Assembly: GCA_001940705.1 (NCBI GenBank)
Contig: MEHG01000010.1
Location: 1 to 35,454, forward strand
Direction of reading: 5' to 3'
Origin: Candidatus Thorarchaeota archaeon AB_25
GTDB taxonomy: Archaea > Asgardarchaeota > Thorarchaeia > Thorarchaeales > Thorarchaeaceae
Length of the DNA stretch: 35,454 bases
The translations under genes were made by a program, and so were the position numbers. The first letter of the stretch is position 1; the number at the start of each line of letters is the position of its first letter. Below the pieces are notes generated by a model. That model was given only the letters and a program-made list of their open reading frames with translations. It ran no database searches and was not told where the DNA came from. This document shows positions 18,801 to 24,316 of this stretch, in pieces.

Positions 18801-19047
18801 TACTTTTGAGCAGATGTGCGGCGCAAAGATGGGTTCAGAAAGAACTCACTCTGAAACCGCCCGTGAGTATCTTGATAGGGTCCTAGAAACAATTTCCCTC
18901 GATAGTGGGACTGTTGAACAATTTGTGCAGACATACGAAGAGGCTCGCTTTTCACATCATGAAATGACACGTGAGAGGTATGAAGAGGCCGTTCGTATCT
19001 TCACTGACCTATATCCCAGAATCGATTCAGCTGCCCCAGTAGAGTAA
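12844..19047 (+). CDS. giant membrane-anchored surface protein: transglutaminase-like domain, Ig-like repeats, DUF4129-like tail
   Basis: 2067 residues. There is a basic N-terminus, TM about 32-55, and a large exported region ending at a second TM (about 1925-1947). A cytosolic tail of about 110 residues (TLAYRTFEQMCG ... YEEARFSHHEM) resembles DUF4129. Residues about 280-412 align with transglutaminase-like domains (WFLERGGGLPMDFATAY, RHLGIPARLAMGYAVG, FWTEVFIP), but the Cys position is Pro345, the His position Ala389 and the Asp position Val410. About 14 Ig-like modules of roughly 100 residues follow, many with WVDIYW.NGT and TNSTGG motifs and many N-x-S/T sequons. It starts at GTG 12844 with no clear ribosome site. 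This gene begins the MoxR/DUF58 operon. Confidence 0.82.
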   Translation: MSYTTRQISQIVNERTSPVSAATKSSRRRMGLTTLISAIFIVASLVWATYNFVIVQSGSVRQYDPHYEYDDIELWPYNIPGWGGGRTNWFDNFNYTDGLVGQPLPDDLLDHLDDIIFTVVPRDPPQLWRVGAYDDYDGSNWGKINVGTWPVDTGAQLITYGEATNPVYTVIFNTTAGATVGSIELPTLFPEIRVIEDSFTVWSFYPDGTPYRDPGRLLDYDLETDEYGTLLFTPFIQGSTGEEVVVSFDLTFETQDIDNVIANALPGSGAVGMDDYLGLPTLTPEVIANISQFSGVGSNAYETAMAVQLYFQSTFNLTINPTALGDRPEGQEVTDWFLERGGGLPMDFATAYCVFIRHLGIPARLAMGYAVGDPDPIDDFRTIKVRHMAFWTEVFIPMSGATQGEWIQVVPAVLPDDSGGGEDPTNVPTPDVQLRVWPTNGQPWAQIGTPFELSAEITVDGVPVTTPEPIIFHDETDNEFIGVQTIGQAPDNPIANITYVFPAHASVDYHIMAATWQAGTLSITNRTSIYAVGTPDPYAYPSPPAGIDGFVLSETRDLNVSQGLDTHIAFWEDTVHVYGTMKVGGVPVNSTNHDNRNIGIYWDNSFMGNASIDQYGYYELDIYVDPMDLSRMIVGNHEVWSWYLGDWDQYGIPRLNEARSSDNSTATVWGRVGFDLNVYPVNIAAGGRVYYDGFVYLLNGTALRTSQFVGAFFHTQANATRPLNSTGGFQWSYDIPVTQPDGIYFARVNWTSPWPLIAGNWSISVPVDVGSSGTHLSISPLPDPLYVAWNITISGYLTHASNATGIGGRWVDIYWNNGSEFLLGSVLTASDGYYEFNYTVLVSDEGPIEYWSSFTSMEPTLASSESVHRFTSVKKYDVSLDPIFVTPDPVYLLQPVDIQGTLQLSEFGIPLPNEWVDFWLQNSTGVFYIGGVMTNSTGGYLYQYTIPIGQTTETVYIWANYTSPYYTVYDKESIHEPLDIQATGTLISIQEDFIFYYVNETIFLYGNLQFANGTPIPSQLVDIYWINSTGTFHFQKMTDAFGDYQMFYNCTPTQDEPETISVDVYWTSWTPIYDDASSSLAPQIQLQRYDLEITLTVPTQLYVDELDFDVEGVLSYTGGAPPLSNEWVDIYYSNGTHWLLIDSQLTNSTGGFLSLLSFATYDEGIVDFAAFHASSDPLRNNALEYFSINRVKYTITLDVTINPNPVMQNETLTVHVHAYFTHNGTNLSGATISLFWNNGTLPLPWLGDVITNSTGQDDLIYSGMDWDTVRTGIEVYGIYGNTVFIASVESAHNILTLNQWQTAFAGVNLPVVLYRIGETVVVTGDLEIWKPSFPSVPYASATVELTLFGTTRTTDVTTSDGSFTLSWDIPGTIAPGFYDLFVEFNSPYPWIADSASALPQIQVVAPGYLWPEFSVTPTTVYLDQILNITGRVTWDNGTPYASSPVDLYWGDYFGAYDWFVLNFNTDSSGRFTYLYPIPDDMGLLGPREVWAYIDQVGYATSGESPRIPITIAIYTINLSASVDLTIIYLEDSLTFSGTLQFTNSTPMVDYDIEIWWGGNLLTTETTIGGGAFIYILSVTYSYDADVYTGYALFRPPSIAFGDLDTPEPFSDVTVIERVDVSMDLEPSDTIVSRGETLVITGDVINDGVLPADGVTVEALVNGIPTGAMAVTAGNGRYSISWVVPGFQPRGSYNISVHVISSFHEMFAGPSNWFIDVYIGSDVFVQTDLVSIMPGESFSVYIELQDDDSNNLHGEWVRLFIGSIRLTDIQLTDASGMTFDLVVPLSWDGGSALFNITARYAGMSFVDPSIAMSINQIHIFTDVVFISIPDRVDPGQDFNIESTFRDPEGNPIMFRTVWLDYNGTDRYPYFIDADGGFTHPVAAQTDGTIIQYTLTLVSFEIDNIQSNEFTINIQTQGGNPLQGTDLLIAGILLIGAVVAVLAYLYIVRGMFRGPVVSRGFDIPAKLRNIKKLADAGKYGASITLAYRTFEQMCGAKMGSERTHSETAREYLDRVLETISLDSGTVEQFVQTYEEARFSHHEMTRERYEEAVRIFTDLYPRIDSAAPVE

Positions 19048-19065
19048 GATAACGGAGAGATACGA

Positions 19066-20451
19066 ATGGGCTGGAAAGAGATCCTGCAAGTGATCCTATT
19101 CATCTTAGCATGGATTCCAGTGGGTATTCTAGCTGGAAGTACATTGATTGGAGTAGAGTCAAGCTACGCCTATGACTTCTCCATATACAACGATCAATAT
19201 GATGGTCTCAGCCAGTTCTCGAACAACATTGAAAGTAACGGTCGAGATGTCATGTCGATCCAAGCTAGCATGAGCGTGGCATCGAGATACAACGGGTCTG
19301 CTGTAATTGTTATCATGGGGCCTGTTAGAGACTTTAGTCTGGATGCAGCGCTTGTCATATTTACTCATTTGATGGCAGGTGGTGGTGTACTCATCGCTGA
19401 CGACTTTGGGTCCGCGAACTCATCACTTGCATTACTGAACTTTCTCTTCAACGAGTTCATCGGGTCCAATCAAACAGCAGGTCTCTTATCGTTCTTAGAT
19501 GGAGTTCTTTTCGATTTAGATTCGTATGATTTAGAAAAAGAGCCAAGACTGCCTATCATCAGAGACTTCAGAGTAGGTGGTGATGGTGGGGCACTAACAG
19601 CAGGAGTTAGCGAACTACACCTCAACTGGGCCTCAGCAATCAATCCTTATTGCTTACTTGGTCAATCTGGTATTGCTTGGACAACGCCACGGTCATGGTG
19701 TGAAACAGACATTACGAATGACACTCCAGCGGTGGACCCCTGGGAATTAGCTGGAACCCTTCCTGTTGCTGGCGCAATTGATTTGGGGGCTGGTGGTGGG
19801 AAACTGGTCGCGGTCAGTGATCCCAGTATATTCAATAATGACATGTGGAGTAGGTTCTCTGGGAATCGTCGGTTTGGCGACAACATAATTGACTGGCTCA
19901 CAGATGGTAATACGTCCCAACCCGTTCTATTCTGCGAACAGCTTCTTGAGATTCCATGGTGGGAGAGTGAATTCTTCTTCGGACTATACTTAGGCAGGGT
20001 CCTATGGCTCTCATCATTGCCTATTTTGTCAGCAGCCTATCCCCTCATCACTACTCTGGGAATCAAAAAATACCTCCCTGACATAAAGAAACCCGATGTC
20101 AAGAGTGTTTCAGATGTATTTTTGAGACGGGGCCAGACGTATTTCAGCGAACGGATGACTTACTACCGGTCAGAGGGGAACTATACAAGAGTAGTAAAAA
20201 TGTTGTACCGCCGTTTGAGACGGGGATTACGAAAAACACAGCAATGGACTGAATATGATTCCAAGAAAGTGTGGGAAACAATGCATTACAAAGATCCGAA
20301 ACTAAAGGAGAATGAGTTCTTCAGAATTATTGCTCGTATTGAGGAGATCTCTGCAAATCCAAATATCAAGATTAAGGAGAATGAGATGATGGAGCTCTTC
20401 TTCTTCATGCGTAACATCCAATCACATATGATAGACACAAGAAAGAGGTAG
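19066..20451 (+). CDS. DUF4350-type membrane protein
   Basis: 461 residues. TM at about 7-29, then an exported region with a DUF4350-like Rossmannoid core: VIVIMGPVRDFSLDA, LMAGGGVLIADDFG, GGKLVAVSDPSIF, a GATase-like fold seen beside MoxR/DUF58 genes. A second TM lies at about 303-330 (GRVLWLSSLPILSAAYPLI), followed by a basic cytosolic helical tail of about 120 residues. No catalytic residues can be assigned. It begins 18 bp after the giant gene with GGAGAG before the ATG. The AGAGG at its 3' end serves as ribosome site for MoxR. It probably forms part of a membrane complex with its operon partners. Confidence 0.8.
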   Translation: MGWKEILQVILFILAWIPVGILAGSTLIGVESSYAYDFSIYNDQYDGLSQFSNNIESNGRDVMSIQASMSVASRYNGSAVIVIMGPVRDFSLDAALVIFTHLMAGGGVLIADDFGSANSSLALLNFLFNEFIGSNQTAGLLSFLDGVLFDLDSYDLEKEPRLPIIRDFRVGGDGGALTAGVSELHLNWASAINPYCLLGQSGIAWTTPRSWCETDITNDTPAVDPWELAGTLPVAGAIDLGAGGGKLVAVSDPSIFNNDMWSRFSGNRRFGDNIIDWLTDGNTSQPVLFCEQLLEIPWWESEFFFGLYLGRVLWLSSLPILSAAYPLITTLGIKKYLPDIKKPDVKSVSDVFLRRGQTYFSERMTYYRSEGNYTRVVKMLYRRLRRGLRKTQQWTEYDSKKVWETMHYKDPKLKENEFFRIIARIEEISANPNIKIKENEMMELFFFMRNIQSHMIDTRKR

Positions 20452-20458
20452 AACAAAA

Positions 20459-21448
20459 TTGACAACAGAAGAAACGAACGACACTGTGGCTATAGACACC
20501 TCGGCGACTATGTCAATAGACGAGGTTCATAGTAACGCGAGTGATATCATTCGAGAATGCAGCCGCATTATCGTTGGGAAAGAGGACATCCTACGTGATG
20601 TCCTAATCGCTTTCCTCTCTAACGGTCATGTTGTACTTGAAGGAGTACCTGGCATCGCGAAAACCTACATGGCTCGAACATTCGCTTCTATTTTGGGCTG
20701 TGCATTCAAAAGAATACAGCTCACTGTGGACACACTTCCAGCTGACTTGTTGGGAAGTAATGTGTTCAATCAGCGAACAGGCGAGTTCTGGTTCCGTAAA
20801 GGTCCAGTTTTTTCAAACCTTGTACTGGCTGACGAGATTAACAGATGTCCTCCCAAGTCACAGAGCGCATTACTCGAGGTAATGGAAGAACGACAGGTAT
20901 CAATTGAGGGTGTAACCCGTAAGCTCCCGAAACCGTTTCTGATTATCGCTACTCAGAACCCGGTAGAACAGGAGGGTACGTACCCCCTACCAGAAGCACA
21001 ACTTGACAGATTCATGTTCCGTCTGATACTGGGCTATCCTACTGATGAAGATGAAGCTGAAATTGTCAGGAGGAAACATCTTGGTGAAGCAACTGACCTG
21101 AATGTTCTAGCAGATCCTGCCGCGATGGTAAGGATGCAGAACACATGCAGAACCGTGTTCATCGAAGAAGATGTCATCAACTACATACGTGACATCGTTG
21201 TTCGCACACGAAATGACCCACAAATCCTGCTTGGAGGTTCCCCACGAGCATCACTAGTGCTCATGAACTCATCAAAAGCCCGTGCTGCAATGCTTGGTAG
21301 AGACTACGTCATCCCTGAGGATGTTCGCCGGCTCACAGTGCAAGCTCTGAATCACAGACTCATCCTAAAACCTGAGGCTGAGCTTGAAGGATTGACGGTG
21401 GAACGTGTCGTAACCAAGATACTTGGGGAAACTGATTGTCCGAAATGA
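20459..21448 (+). CDS. moxR: MoxR-family AAA+ ATPase
   Basis: 329-residue cytosolic AAA+ chaperone-like ATPase. Walker A is GVPGIAKT (62-69), Walker B is LVLADEINR, sensor 1 is ATQNPVEQEGTYPLPEAQLDRF, and a C-terminal lid carries GGSPRASLVLM. MoxR proteins act with vWA-domain partners to mature or activate protein complexes, and DUF58/vWA is encoded next. It starts at TTG 20459, seven bases after the DUF4350 stop, using AGAGGTAG as Shine-Dalgarno. Operon membership is clear. Confidence 0.95.
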   Translation: MTTEETNDTVAIDTSATMSIDEVHSNASDIIRECSRIIVGKEDILRDVLIAFLSNGHVVLEGVPGIAKTYMARTFASILGCAFKRIQLTVDTLPADLLGSNVFNQRTGEFWFRKGPVFSNLVLADEINRCPPKSQSALLEVMEERQVSIEGVTRKLPKPFLIIATQNPVEQEGTYPLPEAQLDRFMFRLILGYPTDEDEAEIVRRKHLGEATDLNVLADPAAMVRMQNTCRTVFIEEDVINYIRDIVVRTRNDPQILLGGSPRASLVLMNSSKARAAMLGRDYVIPEDVRRLTVQALNHRLILKPEAELEGLTVERVVTKILGETDCPK

Positions 21449-21487
21449 AAATTGTCTATGCCATAAGCTAGATGGGGAAGATACGAA

Positions 21488-22810
21488 TTGATAACGCAGA
21501 GAGGCTTCGTGGTAGTGTTCGCAGGAGTCTTACTACTAACTAGTGGGTTCTCCTTCATTAACTTCTACCTCGTCCTCCTAGGTGTCTATTGTGTGATTGG
21601 TCTAGTAGTCACGTTGCCTCTCTTTGCGTTGACCGCCAATCTAGCTGGTATTGAAGTTGATCGTCAGATCGACAAAGTGAAAGTGTTCTCGGGAGATTTT
21701 CTACGGGTACGCGTTACAATCCGGAATACGTCTAGACGTCATTTTGACTTTATAGAGGTCCATGACCAATATCCAGAAACCTGGATATTGGCAATTGGTG
21801 AGAACTTCATCGCATCCAGGATTGAGCCTGGGAGCAGTATGACCTTCTCGTACATTCTACAAGCACGAATGCGTGGTCGTTACTATCTTGGACCAACCGA
21901 GGTTATCATGCGGGATAGACTTGGTCTGCACTACTACAAGAGAACCCTGAAGGAACACACCGAGGTACTCGTCTATCCGACATGGAAAGACGTTCGTCGT
22001 ATGGAGTCCTTCGCAAAGCAACGACAGCTTGGTCTCATGTTTGGTGCCCACCGTACCAAGACAGTGGGAATGGGTACTGATTTCGCAGGTTTCAGAGAAT
22101 ATGTTCCCGGTGATGAGTTCCGGTCCATTGATTGGAAATCGAGCGCAAAACGAGGTGACATGGTAGTCAAGCAGTGGGAACAAGAGAAGAATGTGCAGAT
22201 TGTTTGCATGGTGGATACTAGTGGAAGTATGGGGAACGGCTATCCTGAAAACACGAAACTCGAGTACGCAATTCGAGCAGCAGTCCTCCTCACTCACATG
22301 GGCCTTGAGAGGAAAGACTTGGTTGGTACCTGCGTCTTTAGTGACATTGTACATGGATATGTTCCTCCTGGAACCCGACCCAACCATATGTATGACGTTC
22401 TTGAAGTCCTAGCAATGGCTGAACCTAAAGGATGGAGTGACTACGAAACTGCTATTGCACATGTAGTAACACAGAGTAAGAAACGCTCGCTTGTCATCTG
22501 GATGACCGATCTTGAAGAGAGTCCTGCACCACTTCTCAATGCCATGAAGACCTTGGTGGCAAACGGTCACAAAGCTCTTATAATCAGTCCATTCGGTCCA
22601 TGGTTTGAAGCACCAGTTGGTCAATTTGGACCAGTTGAGAAGGTACTATCAGAAGCTGTATCTGAAGAGCTCTGGGAACGTAGAAACAAGATAGCCAGAG
22701 CACTATCCCGATTTGGAATTGATGTGATCAATGTTGGTCCAGAGGATTTCCTGGCCGTTATCATGAAGACTTACGAACAAGCAAAGCAACGGGGGGTGGC
22801 TACGTTTTGA
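21488..22810 (+). CDS. DUF58 protein with vWA-type MIDAS
   Basis: 440 residues. Two N-terminal TM segments (about 7-24 and 27-50) are followed by a beta-rich region. The DUF58 hallmark FREYVPGDEFRSIDWKSSA comes next, then a vWA-like domain with an intact metal site DTSGS (243-247) and later WMTDLEES. It is the expected partner of MoxR, in which the ATPase and MIDAS protein remodel a client. It starts at TTG 21488 preceded by GGGGAAGA. The stop TGA overlaps the TTG start of the next gene. Confidence 0.92.
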   Translation: MITQRGFVVVFAGVLLLTSGFSFINFYLVLLGVYCVIGLVVTLPLFALTANLAGIEVDRQIDKVKVFSGDFLRVRVTIRNTSRRHFDFIEVHDQYPETWILAIGENFIASRIEPGSSMTFSYILQARMRGRYYLGPTEVIMRDRLGLHYYKRTLKEHTEVLVYPTWKDVRRMESFAKQRQLGLMFGAHRTKTVGMGTDFAGFREYVPGDEFRSIDWKSSAKRGDMVVKQWEQEKNVQIVCMVDTSGSMGNGYPENTKLEYAIRAAVLLTHMGLERKDLVGTCVFSDIVHGYVPPGTRPNHMYDVLEVLAMAEPKGWSDYETAIAHVVTQSKKRSLVIWMTDLEESPAPLLNAMKTLVANGHKALIISPFGPWFEAPVGQFGPVEKVLSEAVSEELWERRNKIARALSRFGIDVINVGPEDFLAVIMKTYEQAKQRGVATF

Positions 22811-24195
22811 AAGTTGTCACATGGATTCTTCGGATTGCATCCGTCGCAACTTTCGCGGCCATGGCTTTCCTAGTCTATACCATTCTTGATCCAAATGACT
22901 TCTGGCATTGGGATGCTCCATACACTTTCGTAGTGACTGTATTCCGTTTGCTCTCTTTGATTGTCTTCTTCCTTGCATCAACAATGGCGAGTGGTCTTGC
23001 CAGCGCATTTGCAGGTGGAGTTTTGCCTGACAATCTGGTTGTGGGTCTCTACAACACACTTGTCCTCAAGACTTGGTATATGCAACCCTATGGATTATCA
23101 GATCCCTTAGCAAACGTACAACAAGTCTGGGCATCTTTTCAGTCCAATTTAATTAACGTACTTTTTGATCTCTGGGACAATACATTTCTATTTCTCTACT
23201 TCCTATGTGCTGGAATCGGTATAGCCCTATTTCTCCAATCACTTGTGAGGATGGATCACAAGTTTGTTGGCGGTGCCTTCCTCGCAATCCAAGCAATAGT
23301 CATTCTCGCTGCTTACAGAGCCCTTATTGTTCCAGACATTAGTCCTTTCCCTGTCGAGTTTGTTGATTTTCTTTTGGCAAGAGCGCAAATCCTTGCTCTC
23401 GCTTCCTTTGCGTATCTCGAAGTAAGCTATCAGATGATCTACAGTTATTCGGTTGGGAAACCGGTCGAAGATAGAGAAGAGACCCTCAAGAAACAGCTGT
23501 TGGCACTACGTCAAGCGACAAGGAAACAAGATGCAATTGAACGTGGTGAGAAGGTAAGCACAACTGGCATGAGTCGCTCAACAGGTGCAACTGCATTTTC
23601 ATTCCTCAGAGAGGCAATGGAACGAAAAGTAATGGGAAGTCAATCGGCGCTTGAGAGTTTGGATGCTGTATCAGATGTCCGTAGACTACAGATATACGTT
23701 GATGAATTACTTCAGAGTGACTCAAGAGCAAGAGATGAACTGACAGCAAAAGCCGCTGCTCCTTCATCCTCCTATGTTATTGGTTCCACAATTACTGGTT
23801 CAGCAATACGGTTCCTCACTGTTGTGGCGGTGTCATTCCTCCTGATGAGTCCCAATGTGGTTAGGATGATCCTCAATCTACCAATCGGTATAGAAAATAG
23901 CGTTGAGATGATTCAGCCTGAGATTGTCATCTTGTTTCTTGTACCAGTAGTTGGACTCTTCCCTTTTGCTGCTGCAGTCATCAGTTGGATTGGGAGACGA
24001 GAGGTTGTTGAGAAAGAGAAGCTCACAAAGGAAGAGAAGGAAGCTCAAAAGCAGAGGAAGAAGGAACTGGCCAGAAAACGGAAGGAAGCTGAAGAAGCCC
24101 GCAAAGCTCGTGCGAAAGCTAGGAAGAAGCGAAAGGATGATGAGGTAGAAGTGGACGAATGGGACAAGGCTCTTGAAGACTCCTTCAAACGATAG
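22807..24195 (+). CDS. multispanning membrane protein with charged coiled-coil tail
   Basis: 462 residues, family not recognised. About four TM segments lie in the first 200 residues (TWILRIASVATFAAMAFLVY, a second around residue 40, FLYFLCAGIGIALFL, AFLAIQAIVILAAY). There are further hydrophobic stretches near 195-215 and 340-365, and FLVPVVGLFPFAAAVISWI near 380. A strongly charged Lys/Glu/Arg helix (KEEKEAQKQRKKELARKRKE) ends in a DUF-free acidic tail. It starts at TTG 22807, overlapping the DUF58 stop (TTGA), with GGGGGGTGG as ribosome site. As the last operon gene, it probably is a scaffold or membrane partner for the MoxR machinery (inference). Confidence 0.75.
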   Translation: MKVVTWILRIASVATFAAMAFLVYTILDPNDFWHWDAPYTFVVTVFRLLSLIVFFLASTMASGLASAFAGGVLPDNLVVGLYNTLVLKTWYMQPYGLSDPLANVQQVWASFQSNLINVLFDLWDNTFLFLYFLCAGIGIALFLQSLVRMDHKFVGGAFLAIQAIVILAAYRALIVPDISPFPVEFVDFLLARAQILALASFAYLEVSYQMIYSYSVGKPVEDREETLKKQLLALRQATRKQDAIERGEKVSTTGMSRSTGATAFSFLREAMERKVMGSQSALESLDAVSDVRRLQIYVDELLQSDSRARDELTAKAAAPSSSYVIGSTITGSAIRFLTVVAVSFLLMSPNVVRMILNLPIGIENSVEMIQPEIVILFLVPVVGLFPFAAAVISWIGRREVVEKEKLTKEEKEAQKQRKKELARKRKEAEEARKARAKARKKRKDDEVEVDEWDKALEDSFKR

Positions 24196-24200
24196 AGCCC

Positions 24201-24217
24201 TTGGTAGAAATTACCAA
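24201..24217 (+). terminator. hairpin just after the MoxR operon
   Basis: TTGGTA-gaaat-TACCAA is a perfect 6-bp stem starting 6 bp after the last stop codon of the operon. No T-run follows, so it is not a classic terminator; it may protect the mRNA 3' end or be chance. Confidence 0.25.
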
Positions 24218-24316
24218 TGTCAAGGAGTGTCGTTCTGACCCATGGTGACCTTGATGGAATAACTTCTGGAATCCAAGATTTCTCCAACTGCTCGCAGACA
24301 ATGTTGACAAACATAG

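Noticed and set aside
12844-19047. Tandem DNA repeats suggested by the Ig-like modules
   Set aside because: The modules are similar at protein level only; I see no long near-identical DNA repeat, so it is not annotated as a nucleotide repeat.
21857-22387. 176-residue minus-strand ORF opposite the DUF58 gene
   Set aside because: Shadow of the conserved DUF58/MIDAS coding region; no recognisable motifs or ribosome site.
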